Of a stretch of 64,000 nt of DNA, positions 40,348 to 49,351 are shown one piece after another. The DNA comes from Streptomyces zagrosensis. Its GTDB lineage: Bacteria > Actinomycetota > Actinomycetes > Streptomycetales > Streptomycetaceae. The stretch spans positions 100,288 through 164,287 of the forward strand of contig NZ_JACHJL010000018.1 of NCBI RefSeq assembly GCF_014203645.1, in the 5' to 3' direction. The translations under genes and the position numbers were made by a program. The notes below the pieces were generated by a model. The model did not search any database and was not told the DNA's origin. It was given only the letters and a program-made list of their open reading frames with translations. Position 1 is the first letter of the stretch. Each line of letters begins with the position of its first letter.

Positions 40348-41834
40348 GGTCGACGAGACCCCCGAATGTGCCGATAGAACGTTGCGACGGAACGCGGAAG
40401 CGGTAACTCCGATAGGTGTGGTCACGGGTTCTTACACGAGCAATGACAGCGTACTTGCCCATACGCGAAAGTGAAGGACTGGATTTGCCGCGCATCGACT
40501 GATATGGGGCGGTCACTGGGGCGCGATGGCTAGCCGGGGAGTGCAGCCGTGCATGCTGCTGGCCAGCACTTTTATCAAGCTGTTGGCATTCTCTCGGTGC
40601 AGGCGGACGGTTGTGCTCAGGCTCCGTCGGCTGCGCAAACCACCGGTGTGTGTTTCTTCGCAGCCCTTAACCGCCCTTGACGAACAACGTTCAGTCGATC
40701 GAAACATTAATCTCTGAATAAAATCTCCTATTCGCCGGCGGACGGACCGGGCTACGCGCCTGATGTCGCGCCCTATGACGGCCCACGCGCCCGGCGGGAA
40801 GCACGGCCACGATCATGCACCTGCCACCTTCCAGGTCGCTCGCCGATCAACCACCGCCGCGCGCCGAAGAGCGAGCGTCCCGTACTGGGCGGCGGTGCCT
40901 GGACACGGTCTCGGCGAACTGATCCTCGCCGTGAGCGGCTATATCGCCGCGCCCGGCCCCGAGCAAACATCATTCCCTGCAACCGGTCCGCGACCCCGAG
41001 GAGCGCCCCCAGCAGCCGTAACGCGGCGCGGGCGCGGTGGTTTGGGGGCAAAGGCGGAGGGGAACAAAGCGCCCGGTCGTAGTCCGGTGCCGCCCCTCGC
41101 GCATGGGCGTCGCTGTCCGGGCAAGCGGTACGCGCGCGAACCGGAACGCCGCACACCGGCCCGTCATGGGCGACCCACGCGCACGGAAGTGAGTGCGCGT
41201 GCGGTGAGAAAGCACACGTCTCATCGCAGGGCCGTGGGGTTGAGATGCACGCGACGGCTCGCCCTCGTCTGTCGCGGACGCTGGCGACCGCCGGCCACCC
41301 GGTCGGCGTTGCCGAGCATGCCCCGAACGCGCCGGCCCGGCAGCGGTTCGAGAAATGCCCAGGGACGTCGCCGGACTCGACGACTCGACATCGAGGAGGA
41401 AGCGGGTGTCATGGGCGGCGACGGATATGGAAAGAGGGATTAAGTGTGGCTAATCCGCAGTGCATATACAAGACAATGGCTATAGCGTTGACTGAATGAT
41501 CGGCATTGGGGCGCTGAAGCAATATTCGTCAGGCGTGGCACGGAAAATATCTAGCTGGCGAGCCGGTTAAGGAATCAACCGCCCACATCTTTCGGGAGTT
41601 GAGTTGGCCGGGCGACCGAGTGTCGGGGTCGATTTCCATTGGACGGTCGGTGTGGCAGCGCTGGCCCGGCCTTGTCGGCCTCGTAAGGTTCTCAACCCGT
41701 TCACCTGCTGAAGCGGCTCGCGTATAAGGATGCTCATGGACGAGAACAGCAGGATTTCTTGCCCGCTCCGAAGTTTCCGCGTGCACGCGAGTAGGGAACA
41801 TCGCAGCGATCGGCGGGACGAACCCGCGGTGCAG
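40348..41834. other. Region without a convincing gene
   Basis: About 1.5 kb upstream of the SARP gene. Several open frames exist on both strands (for example plus strand 40763-41443), but they are Arg/Pro/Ala-rich, lack ribosome-binding sites and resemble no family I know. The part at 40660-40735 is noticeably AT-rich and may hold a promoter. I see no RNA gene or long inverted repeat here. Confidence 0.5.
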
Positions 41835-42250
41835 CGTGGTGAGTTGTCGGCTGAGGAGGATGGGGTCGAGGCGTGGTGGTAGCGCCGTGAGGAGCACGGC
41901 GACGCCGATGAGCACAGGCGCGATGGTTCGGAAGGTGCGGGAAGGCAAGAAGGAGGACCCCGCCGCCAACTGCCGCCCCGAGCCTCGCCGTCACCACCAA
42001 CCACACAGCCTCGCGTAACGGTCGTGGCGCCGCGTCTCGGTAGCCCGATGGGTCCCGCTCGTCGAGCCCGGAGCCTGCCCTGTGATGTTCAGGTCGTTCA
42101 TGACGTCGCCGGTCACCGGTGTCGGCTCCACGGTCAGCAGAGCGTGAAGAGAGCGAGAAGGTGATGGGCGTCCCGTATCCCACGACCGTGTTCATGGTGC
42201 GTGCGGCTAGCCCTGAGACAACGAGCACGACCTCCCAGGCCAAGGCGCGG
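41835..42250 (-). pseudogene. Decayed TSUP (TauE/SafE) family transporter
   Basis: Pieces of a sulfite-exporter-type membrane protein can be read in order on the minus strand, but only by changing frame. The first piece (from about 42250) reads VVLVVSGLAARTMNTVVGYGTPITF, which matches the family's AGxxNTVVGSGTLITFP segment. A second frame continues PVTGDVMNDLNITGQAPGSTSG, corresponding to PVTANVSNTxGLVPGSxSG. A third stretch reads REAVWLVVTARLGAAVGGGVLLLAF, followed by FRTIAPVLIGVAVLLTALPPRL, corresponding to the later membrane spans. At least two frameshifts are needed and the C-terminal half is missing, so no working transporter can be made. It lies between the SARP gene and the kinase gene and marks the edge of the cluster neighbourhood. 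Confidence 0.6.
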
Positions 42251-42720
42251 GAGTGCCCCGAGGTGAACCCGTCGATCACGCCATCGTTGGCCAGCGAAAT
42301 GATCGGACGGCGAACGTGGTGGAGAAATCGCCAAGAGGTTTAGACCTGCCCAAAGTCGCGGGCGGGGGACACCAACAGATCGAGCCGTGTCGGTGCTTGT
42401 GCCGGAAGTCGTCCATCGCCTTGCAGCTGTCCATCCAAAACAACTCGCCACCGATCGGCTGGTTTTGCGCTGAGTAGCAGAACTGCGTTAGCGGAATGGT
42501 CGGTATGTGCGGGTAGTTGCCTGTGCCACACGCCGACCGGGTCCCAACGCGCCGCCCCACACGCCCATCACTCCGCCACACCAAACCAGCGCCTGCTACT
42601 CGGTGTTCGTGCCGCCTGGCCGCTCGCCTGCCGCGTCCTTGTGGCAAAGTCAGGCATGGCGGGGTCGGGAGGCCGCGGGCCGCCGCACAGATGCGGGCGG
42701 CGCGAGGGTGAGGGGGACGC
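42251..42720. other. Intergenic region upstream of the kinase gene
   Basis: Some 470 bp with no supported gene. The only long frames are antisense to the kinase start. The last 20 bases before 42721 are purine-rich (GAGGGTGAGGGGGA) and provide the kinase ribosome-binding site. Confidence 0.5.
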
Positions 42721-44742
42721 GTGGGGCGCGTGATCGACGGCCGGTTCCAACTGGTCGAACGGCTCGGCGGTGGCGGCATGGGCACGGTGTGGCGTGCTAG
42801 GGACCTGGCGCTGGATCGGGATGTGGCACTCAAGGAGGTGCGCCCGCCCGACCCCGCACTCGCCGAGGCCGATCCGGCTGGCGCCCAGCAGCTCCGCGCG
42901 CGCGTACTGCGTGAGGCCCGCGCCTTGGCCCGCATCAGCCATCCCCATGTGGTGACGATCTATCACATCGTGGATGGTGCCGAGCACGCGTACCCCTGGC
43001 TGGTCATGGAACTCATCGCCGGTGAGAACGTCCAAGACCGCCTGGCCCGTGGGCCCCTCGCACCGGTCGATGCGGCGGCCCTGGGCCGCGGGGTGTTGGC
43101 TGGGCTGGTCGCCGTGCACGCGGCCGGCATTCAGCACCGGGACGTCAAACCCGCCAACGTCCTCATCCGCCCCGATGGCCATCCGGTCCTCACCGACTTC
43201 GGCATCGCCGCCATTCAGGGCTCCACCATGCTCACGGCCGCCGGCTCCATGATCGGCACCCCCGAGTACATGGCGCCCGAGCGTGCCGCGGGGCAGGACG
43301 GTGACGCGGCGGCTGACCTGTGGTCACTCGGCATGATGCTGTACGTGGCGGTGGAGGGGCGCCACCCCATGCGCCGCGCCAACACGCTCGCCACCCTCGC
43401 GGCCATCGTCGGCGAGGACGTCCCCCCGCCCCGCACTGCGGGAACACTCACCACGCCGCTCCAGGCGTTGCTCTCCCGCGACCCGGGGGCGCGGCCCGAC
43501 GCCACAGCCCTCGACCGGCTCTTGGCGGCGGTGGCGGCCGAGGCACACAAGCCCGCATCCGCCGAGTCGGCCAGTGCCGAGTCGGCCAGTGCCGAGTCGG
43601 CCAGTGCCGAGCCGACCAGCACGGCCCCGGCCCCGCGCGCCGCCCCGGCCGCAGCTCCCGACTCCCCCGCGCCGTCGCCCGGCGTCGCCCCGCTCGCAGC
43701 GCCTGGCCCCCACTCCCCGTCGTCCGCCGCAGCCCCGGACTCCTACCACCTGGCCCCACCGGAGGTCGCCCCGCGCCTCCCCGCGCCCTCCTACCCGCCG
43801 CCCACACCCACCCCCTACTCCGCGCCACTACAGGCCACTGCGCCCCCACAGCCCGCCCCGCGGACCAAACGGATCTGGCTGTACGCCTCCGGGGTCGGCG
43901 CGGCGGCGCTGGCGGGGGCCTTGATATGGGTTCTGCTTCCCGATGGCGGTTCAGACAACGCCAGCGACCGCCCCTCGCAGGGCAGCGACTCCACGGCCAC
44001 CCCCACGGCGCCCGGCGCCGAATCACCCGCCCATGCAGGCACCGAGACCGGGAACGGCGAAAAGATCACCATCGGAGTCAAGGCCGACCAGCCAGGACTG
44101 GGCTTGCGGCAATTGGACGGCAGCTACGCCGGGCTCGACATAGACGTAGCGAAATACATCGCCCGCTCGCTCGGCATCAAGGACGCCGACATCACGTGGA
44201 AGGAAGTGCACAGCAGCAACCGTGAGAGCGTGCTGGCTGGTCACAAAGCCGATTTCGTCGTGGCCACGTACACCATCAACGCGAGCCGCTCGCAGCAGAT
44301 TGACTTCGCGGGCCCCTACCTCACCGCACACCAAGATGTGCTGCTGGCCGCCGACAACACCTCGGTGCACGGGCCATCGGATCTGAACGGGAAGAAGGTC
44401 TGCTCGGCCGCCGGCTCGTCCCCAGCCGCCCGCCTCAAGTCCCAGATCGCGCCACAGGCCCAGCTCGTGGAGTACGACTCCTATGCAAAATGCATCGACG
44501 CGCTGAGCGACGGCAAGGTTGACGCGGTCACCACCGATGACGCGATCCTCGCCGGATACGCCGCCCAGCAGCCGGGCGCCTTCCGGCTGGCGGGCCTCAA
44601 GCTGAGCGACGAGCCGTACGGGGTGGGCCTGCCCAAGGACAGCCCGCTCAAGGGGAAGGTGGAAAAGGCGCTGACGAACATGACGACCGATGGCGCCTGG
44701 GACCAGGCCGTACAGAAAAACGTGCCCTTGCTGGCGTCATAG
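42721..44742 (+). CDS. Receptor-like Ser/Thr kinase fused to an amino-acid-binding (SBP family 3) domain
   Basis: This 673-residue protein has three parts. Residues 1-275 are a complete Hanks-type kinase: glycine loop (LGGGGMGTVWRA), catalytic lysine in VALKEV, HRDVKPANVL, DFG and GTPEYMAPE. Residues 280-390 are a flexible Ala/Pro/Ser-rich linker that contains a tandem SAESA repeat. One membrane span follows at about 385-407 (IWLYASGVGAAALAGALIWVLL). The outer part, about 440-673, resembles a periplasmic amino-acid-binding protein of ABC-transporter family 3 (ITIGVKADQPGLG, YAGLDIDVAKYIA, FAGPYL, KVDAVTTDDAIL). The layout predicts an intracellular kinase controlled by an external amino acid or similar ligand, a one-protein signalling receptor. 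The GTG start is preceded by GAGGGTGAGGGGGA. No transporter partner genes lie nearby, which supports sensing over uptake. The ligand and kinase targets are unknown. Confidence 0.92.
   Translation: MGRVIDGRFQLVERLGGGGMGTVWRARDLALDRDVALKEVRPPDPALAEADPAGAQQLRARVLREARALARISHPHVVTIYHIVDGAEHAYPWLVMELIAGENVQDRLARGPLAPVDAAALGRGVLAGLVAVHAAGIQHRDVKPANVLIRPDGHPVLTDFGIAAIQGSTMLTAAGSMIGTPEYMAPERAAGQDGDAAADLWSLGMMLYVAVEGRHPMRRANTLATLAAIVGEDVPPPRTAGTLTTPLQALLSRDPGARPDATALDRLLAAVAAEAHKPASAESASAESASAESASAEPTSTAPAPRAAPAAAPDSPAPSPGVAPLAAPGPHSPSSAAAPDSYHLAPPEVAPRLPAPSYPPPTPTPYSAPLQATAPPQPAPRTKRIWLYASGVGAAALAGALIWVLLPDGGSDNASDRPSQGSDSTATPTAPGAESPAHAGTETGNGEKITIGVKADQPGLGLRQLDGSYAGLDIDVAKYIARSLGIKDADITWKEVHSSNRESVLAGHKADFVVATYTINASRSQQIDFAGPYLTAHQDVLLAADNTSVHGPSDLNGKKVCSAAGSSPAARLKSQIAPQAQLVEYDSYAKCIDALSDGKVDAVTTDDAILAGYAAQQPGAFRLAGLKLSDEPYGVGLPKDSPLKGKVEKALTNMTTDGAWDQAVQKNVPLLAS
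43561..43620 (+). repeat. 15-bp tandem repeat within the kinase linker
   Basis: Three perfect copies of GCCGAGTCGGCCAGT (43561-43605) and a fourth degenerate copy encode the Ser-Ala-Glu-rich linker of the receptor kinase. Such a repeat can change in copy number without shifting the frame. Confidence 0.9.
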
Positions 44743-44923
44743 CCGTCCGCGCCGCTCGTGCCGTCCGCGCCGCTCGGTGCCGTCTGCGAGGCGACGTCAG
44801 CGGGACGTGAGCGGGACGTGAGCGAGTCCTGGGAGCGTGACGACACACACAGCCGCTGCGCCCGCCCGGTCTCTCGTGCGCGACTGGGCGGGCGCAGCGT
44901 ACGACGAAACCAGGAGCCGCCGC

Positions 44924-45853
44924 ATGTCCGCCCCTCATCACGATGATGCCGTCTCAGCCGGTCTCTCCCGGAGGTCGGTACTGACCGCCGCCGGCCTGAC
45001 AGCCGCGGGCGTCGCGCTCCACGGATCTTTGGGTACGTCCAGCGCCGCTGCGGCGACGGCCCCCGCGATCTTCTACTCGCCGCACCAGGACGACGAGGCG
45101 ATCGGGATGGCCGGCACCATCCTGGAGCACAAGGCCGCCGGGAGACCGGTCTACCTGGTCCTGGTGTCCAAGGGCGAAAACGGAGGCATAGCGGAAAACC
45201 TCAACGCGTTCCCGTGCACCTATCTGGGAGAGAAGTGCTCGGCCCCGAACCACTACCACGAGCTGGGGTGGCAGACGAAGCAGGGCACGCCTGAGGTGGT
45301 CTCGGGCCGTACGTCGGAGTTCATGCTGTCGGCCAAGGCCATCGGCGTTGACAAGGTCATCAACTTCAAGCTCCCCGACGACGCTTACGGCACGCCCAGC
45401 GAGTACACGGCCTTCGTCAACAAGATCAGGGGCAAGGTGCGTGAGCTCGCCGAGCGGTATCCGGGCGCCTCGCACAAGTTCACCGCGGGATGGCTCGACA
45501 CGACCAACCCGCAGTGGCCCACGAACGCCACGCACAAGGCGTGCAGTGACGCCGCGTACTTCCTCATGAAGAACGGTGAGCTGAAGGACGTCCGGTTCAA
45601 CCACATCTACACCTACGAGGCGTTCAGCCGCGACCAGCGCGACCGCGGCGCGGATTACGTGGTCCACATCCCGCCCGCGCACATGAAGAAGAAGCGGGCC
45701 GCGATTCTCGCGTACAACACGTGGGACCCGAGCCGGAACCTCTACACCGCCGGTTACCACAGTGTGCCCACCATGCTGGAGGAGGCATACAACGACCCGC
45801 GGGAGTTCGTGTACGAGCTGCCTTCCCACTACAAGGCTGGTCGGGGGAAGTAG
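44924..45853 (+). CDS. Secreted LmbE/PIG-L family deacetylase
   Basis: This encodes 309 residues from the ATG at 44924, which has AGGAG seven bases upstream. An in-frame ATG at 44837 lacks such a site and would bury the signal peptide. A twin-arginine signal (SRRSVLTAAGLTAAGVALHG) lies near residues 16-35, followed by an Ala-rich cleavage region, so export by the Tat route is expected. The mature protein starts with FYSPHQDDEAIGMAGTI, the zinc-binding signature of the PIG-L family (PHxDDE), and has SKGENGG just after it. Family members remove acetyl groups from N-acetylglucosamine-containing molecules. A secreted version may act on cell-wall or extracellular sugars. It is 181 bp downstream of the receptor kinase on the same strand, and co-transcription is possible but not shown. 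Confidence 0.88.
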   Translation: MSAPHHDDAVSAGLSRRSVLTAAGLTAAGVALHGSLGTSSAAAATAPAIFYSPHQDDEAIGMAGTILEHKAAGRPVYLVLVSKGENGGIAENLNAFPCTYLGEKCSAPNHYHELGWQTKQGTPEVVSGRTSEFMLSAKAIGVDKVINFKLPDDAYGTPSEYTAFVNKIRGKVRELAERYPGASHKFTAGWLDTTNPQWPTNATHKACSDAAYFLMKNGELKDVRFNHIYTYEAFSRDQRDRGADYVVHIPPAHMKKKRAAILAYNTWDPSRNLYTAGYHSVPTMLEEAYNDPREFVYELPSHYKAGRGK

Positions 45854-46265
45854 GAGCGCGTGGGCGGGTTCGTATCAGTACGAGTGAGTTGTGGTGGCAG
45901 GTGCGGCAGCCGGAACTGCACCGACTCGCTCTCACGGGTGGGTGCCACTTGACCAGCAGCCAGCGCTCCGACGACTCCGGGCCGTAGACGTTGTGGCGCA
46001 CCTCGCGTCCGGCAGGCCAAATGTGCAGGTCACAAAGCGCGATGACTTCCGCTTGCGGCCCGCGGACGGCGCCAACTCACCACGGCGCCACAGCGATCTC
46101 GTTCGCGCCGCATCCGGTGGATGACGCCCTACGGGCATAACGTTTCCCCGCCACACGCTAAAGAACCGACAGCAACGACGGCTCCAACCTCGGACCACGA
46201 CGAGGCACCGCCACATCGCCAGCAGCAGTCGTACCCGAACAAGCGACGAGTCTGCGGCGCAGGCA
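45854..46265. other. Gap with only a faint coding trace
   Basis: About 410 bp between the deacetylase and the ArsR-type gene. On the minus strand near 45950-46050 a short stretch reads CDLHIWPAGREVRHNVYG and KWHPP in a protein-like way, but with a stop just upstream and no start. It may be a relic of a lost gene. I see no family I can name. Confidence 0.4.
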
Positions 46266-46943
46266 CTAGCTGACCTTCGCTCCCAGCAGTTCCTCGAACG
46301 CCTGCACCCCCATCGACGTCACCTTCACGGCGCGCCCGGAGCCCACCCGCTGCACCCACTGCCGCTCCAGCGCGGTCGCGCACAGGGTCGCGCCCAGCAC
46401 TCCGGCCAGATGAGGGCGGCGTTCTGTCCAATCCAGGCAGCTTCGCACCAAGGGGCGTCGGGCGCCCGCAGGCCGCTGATAGCCCAGGGCATCGGCCAAC
46501 CAGGCTCGGCCCGCCGGGGTGACGGCGAGCCCGGAGTCATCGGCGACCAGTCCTCGGGTGATCATCGCGTCGGCCAGGGCCACGCCCAACTGGCCCGCGA
46601 GGTGGTCGTAGCAGGTGCGGGCCCTGGCCTCGGCGTTGAGTCGTACCGATTGGCGTAGGTTTTGCGGACGAGGGGAGTCGGGGGCGTATGCGGCGACGGC
46701 CTCGATCAGGGCAGCCGCCTCCGGGCCGGCCAGCCGGACATAGCGGTGTCGGCCCTGGCGTTCCTCGGTCAACAGCCCGCCCTTGACGAGGCGGGAGAGC
46801 TGCTCGCTGGCGGTGGAGGGCTGGACCTTGGCGTGCCGGGCGAGCTCGCCCGCGGTCCAGGCACGGCCGTCGAGGAGAACCTGGCAGAAGGCGGCCCGGG
46901 TGCGGTCGGCAAGCAGGCTGGCGGTCTCGGCGAGCGGGGGCAT
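46266..46943 (-). CDS. ArsR-family winged-helix regulator
   Basis: A 225-residue transcriptional regulator. Residues 1-75 form an ArsR-type winged helix: DRTRAAFCQVLLDGRAWTAGELARHAKVQPSTASEQLSRLVKGGLL, then the wing EERQGRHRYVRL. The C-terminal 150 residues are a longer extension (GLVADDSGLAVTPAGRAWLADAL and DWTERRPHLAGVLGATLC) seen in larger members of the family. No clustered cysteines typical of metal sensing are visible, so a metal ligand is unlikely. It is divergent from the P450-like/PEP mutase fusion gene with only 65 bp between the starts, and a perfect 6-6-6 palindrome lies in that gap. Control of that neighbour, and of itself, is the simplest reading. Confidence 0.85.
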   Translation of the reverse strand: MPPLAETASLLADRTRAAFCQVLLDGRAWTAGELARHAKVQPSTASEQLSRLVKGGLLTEERQGRHRYVRLAGPEAAALIEAVAAYAPDSPRPQNLRQSVRLNAEARARTCYDHLAGQLGVALADAMITRGLVADDSGLAVTPAGRAWLADALGYQRPAGARRPLVRSCLDWTERRPHLAGVLGATLCATALERQWVQRVGSGRAVKVTSMGVQAFEELLGAKVS

Positions 46944-46966
46944 GGGGTCATGATGCCGCAGAGATG

Positions 46967-46984
46967 GTTCGGGCAGCGCCGAAC
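46967..46984. promoter_or_regulatory. Candidate operator palindrome between divergent genes
   Basis: GTTCGG-N6-CCGAAC is a perfect inverted repeat in the 65-bp gap between the ArsR-type gene and the fusion gene. It is well placed to control both. The binding protein is inferred to be the neighbouring ArsR-type regulator. Confidence 0.5.
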
Positions 46985-47008
46985 TGTTACGGCCCTATCG
47001 TCAGGGCC

Positions 47009-48553
47009 ATGACGCACACGATGCATACGTTCGACCGGTACGTGGACGTGCTGTCGGCGCTGGCCGACCCGGCGCTTGTCCCCGAGTTGCCTACTGCGGG
47101 CGACGGCCCGGTCGGGGCCAGTATCGGCTGGCTGCGTGCCACGGTGTGCCGGTTCAGCTCCGGGGAGTCACACCGGCGTCGGCGGGCCGTGGTCGAGGCT
47201 GAACTGGCTCGGCTGGAGCCTGCCGCACTGTGGCAGGCGGCAGCGGTAGGGCGCGCGGGGGAGCTCCGGACACGGGTGGTGCGCAGCCTCGCCCAGGCCC
47301 TGGGAATGCCGGCGCCCGGGGCGGTCGCTGAGGCCGTGATCGTGGTGGCCGGGGCCTACTTGGGCGGCGCGGACGCGGGTGCGGACGCGGCGGTGGCCCA
47401 ACTGGTGCGGCAACTGGCGCCGGAGCCGGCGGATGACGCCGCATTGGAGGTGGTGGCCAACCGCATCGGGCTGCTGGTGCAGGCGTGTGAGGCGACGGCT
47501 GCGCTGGTCGAGGCCGCAGCCGACTGCGGCGATCGACCACTGGCCCGGGTACTGCGGGAGCATCCCCCTGCTCGGACCATGCGTCGCATCGCCGTCAGGG
47601 CCACCGAGCTCGCCGGCCGGGGGATCGCCGAAGGCGACGTGGTGCTCCTCGATCTTGCGACCGCCCAGCTCACGCACCCGGTCCCCCTCGCCTTCGGCGC
47701 CCCACCTCGCGTCTGCCCCGGTCGCGCCCATGCCCTCGCCCTGGCCGGCGGTCTGCTTCAGCGCCCACTGACCCCCTTCGCTCGGCTGCACGATCAGGCC
47801 GCAGCCCCCTTGCTGCTGCCCAATGCCTGGGACTACGCCTCCGCTGCCGCCCTGGCGGCGCAGGGGTTCGCCGCCATCGGCACCACCAGCTTGGGGGTGG
47901 CTGCCGCCGCCGGCCTGCCGGACGGGTCGGCCGTCACCGCCGAGGCGACCTTGGCGCTGTCCCGCCGGCTCGCACAGGGCTCCTTCCTGTTCACCGTTGA
48001 CGCCGAAGGCGGCTTCAGCGACGACCCGAAGGAGGTGGCCGAGCTGGCCCGAGCGCTGTACGACGCGGGCGCGGCGGGCGTCAACCTGGAAGACGGCCGC
48101 CCTGACGGCACGTTGGCCCCTGCGGAACTGCACGCGGCGAAGATCGCCGCCGTCAAGGCGGCAGTGCCAGCGCTGTTCGTGAACGCACGCACCGACACCC
48201 ACTGGTGGGGCCGCCAGCAGGAACAGACCGCGACCCGCCTCGCGATCTACGAACAGGCGGGCGCGGACGGGGTGTTCGTGCCCGGCCTTTCGGACCCGGA
48301 CAAGATCGCCGAGTTGACGGCCACCCTCCTCGTGCCGTTGAACATCCTGTACACGCCGGCCGGCCCCGCCCTGCGTGAGCTGGCCGCGCTGGGTGTGCGC
48401 AGGGTAAGCCTCGGCTCGCTGCTCTACCGCAGGGCCCTGGAGACGGCCGTTGCCACCGCGACGGCCATCCGAGACGGCCAGTCGGCGGACCTGACGGCCC
48501 CCTCCTACGCTGAGGTGCAGCAACTGGCGACAGCGAGACGGGGACCGAGGTAG
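47009..48553 (+). CDS. Fusion of degenerate P450-like region and PEP mutase/isocitrate lyase domain
   Basis: This encodes 514 residues from the ATG at 47009 (MTHTMHTFDRY); an upstream start at 46964 is in frame but less likely. The first half (about 1-255) resembles the C-terminal part of a bacterial cytochrome P450. ARVLREHPPARTMRRIA corresponds to the K-helix region, EGDVVLLDLATAQ to the following strand, and LAFGAPPRVCPGRAHAL to the heme-binding loop with its Cys. The K-helix ExxR reads RxxR and the oxygen-binding helix is not recognisable, so oxygenase activity is doubtful. The second half (about 260-510) is a complete PEP mutase/isocitrate lyase superfamily barrel: LLLPNAWDYASA, TTSLGVAAAAG, FTVDAEGGF, GVNLEDG and FVNARTDT. 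Enzymes of that type make or break C-C or C-P bonds next to a carboxylate. The substrate is unknown. The gene is divergent from an ArsR-type regulator. Confidence 0.82.
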   Translation: MTHTMHTFDRYVDVLSALADPALVPELPTAGDGPVGASIGWLRATVCRFSSGESHRRRRAVVEAELARLEPAALWQAAAVGRAGELRTRVVRSLAQALGMPAPGAVAEAVIVVAGAYLGGADAGADAAVAQLVRQLAPEPADDAALEVVANRIGLLVQACEATAALVEAAADCGDRPLARVLREHPPARTMRRIAVRATELAGRGIAEGDVVLLDLATAQLTHPVPLAFGAPPRVCPGRAHALALAGGLLQRPLTPFARLHDQAAAPLLLPNAWDYASAAALAAQGFAAIGTTSLGVAAAAGLPDGSAVTAEATLALSRRLAQGSFLFTVDAEGGFSDDPKEVAELARALYDAGAAGVNLEDGRPDGTLAPAELHAAKIAAVKAAVPALFVNARTDTHWWGRQQEQTATRLAIYEQAGADGVFVPGLSDPDKIAELTATLLVPLNILYTPAGPALRELAALGVRRVSLGSLLYRRALETAVATATAIRDGQSADLTAPSYAEVQQLATARRGPR

Positions 48554-48777
48554 CACAGCGGGAGGCTCGCGCGAACGCCTCTCGCAGGGGCCCGAACGGT
48601 TTTCGGCCGGCAGGATAACGACAGTGAGCTCGTATCGACGGTGTACTCACCGGAGCCGTGGTCGCGCTCCAGCCGCAGATGGTCGCTGACCGCGCCGAAT
48701 CGACCCATCGCCGCAAGGCGCCGCACCACCACGCCGAGACATCAGGCCGCCCCTCGCCCGCCGCGTAACAGCCCAAG

Positions 48778-49266
48778 CTAAGGAACCGGCGGAGCTTGTC
48801 CTACGCTTCGTCGCTGTCCCGGCCACAGGTCGTCGTACGCGGCGTCCATGAACTGCACCTGTGGCGCGCGCAGCGCCGACGCGTCGGCCGTCTCGCCTCG
48901 GGCGGCCTCAGCAAGGCGCGCCGCATAGCGGTACGTAGCACCTCGTAGGGGCTCGCTTCTGGCAGCCAGGTCGATCTCCGCCTGCGCAAGCCACAGGTCA
49001 TCGACGAGTTGGTCGAGTACGGGATGGGTCGCGGTCTCGCCACTGGGCTGACGCCTGAACGCCACCTTCTCCACCTGCGCCGCGATACTCAAGAACTTCA
49101 GGATCACGTGCTTGAGCTCCGCACGATGCGCGGCCGACTCCTGTACCTCAAGCTGCCGAGTGCTCGCTCGCGACACCATGTACTGGCCAAAGAGCGATCC
49201 GCCCGCGCCGAGCGCGACACCCGCCAAAGACAGCAGCGCCGGCCCCAAGGTTGCCCAAGATCCCAT
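48778..49266 (-). CDS. Hypothetical protein with one N-terminal membrane segment
   Basis: 162 residues, not assigned to any named family. Residues 5-30 (ATLGPALLSLAGVALGAGGSLFGQYM) form one hydrophobic segment and are followed by a helical, charged region (STRQLEVQESAAHRAELKHVILKFLSIAAQVEKVAF). The rest is soluble and helix-rich. This resembles the small membrane-anchored proteins of unknown function that are common in Streptomyces. No strong ribosome-binding site precedes the ATG. It stands alone between the fusion gene and the aldehyde dehydrogenase, and nothing nearby suggests a role. Confidence 0.65.
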   Translation of the reverse strand: MGSWATLGPALLSLAGVALGAGGSLFGQYMVSRASTRQLEVQESAAHRAELKHVILKFLSIAAQVEKVAFRRQPSGETATHPVLDQLVDDLWLAQAEIDLAARSEPLRGATYRYAARLAEAARGETADASALRAPQVQFMDAAYDDLWPGQRRSVGQAPPVP

Positions 49267-49351
49267 GGCGGGAGTCTCTCAACTCCCCCCGTGAGCGCTC
49301 ACCATGTGAGCATCTGCTGGGTGGCTCTTCGCCTTTGGTCACCCGATTTGG

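Noticed and set aside
40763..41443. Possible 226-residue plus-strand gene
   Set aside because: Composition is Arg/Pro/Ala-rich, there is no recognisable motif or ribosome-binding site, and the opposite strand looks equally plausible.
39063..42720. tRNA gene, CRISPR array or attachment site at the cluster edge
   Set aside because: No cloverleaf, no regularly spaced repeats with unique spacers and no tRNA-end duplication were found by eye.
44743..44830. Short direct repeats (CCGTCCGCGCCGCTCG twice) after the kinase gene
   Set aside because: Too short and GC-simple to mean much. They do not form a clear hairpin terminator.
47168..48556. A 462-residue minus-strand frame
   Set aside because: Shadow of the fusion gene on the plus strand: no ribosome-binding site, low-complexity Gly/Arg composition.
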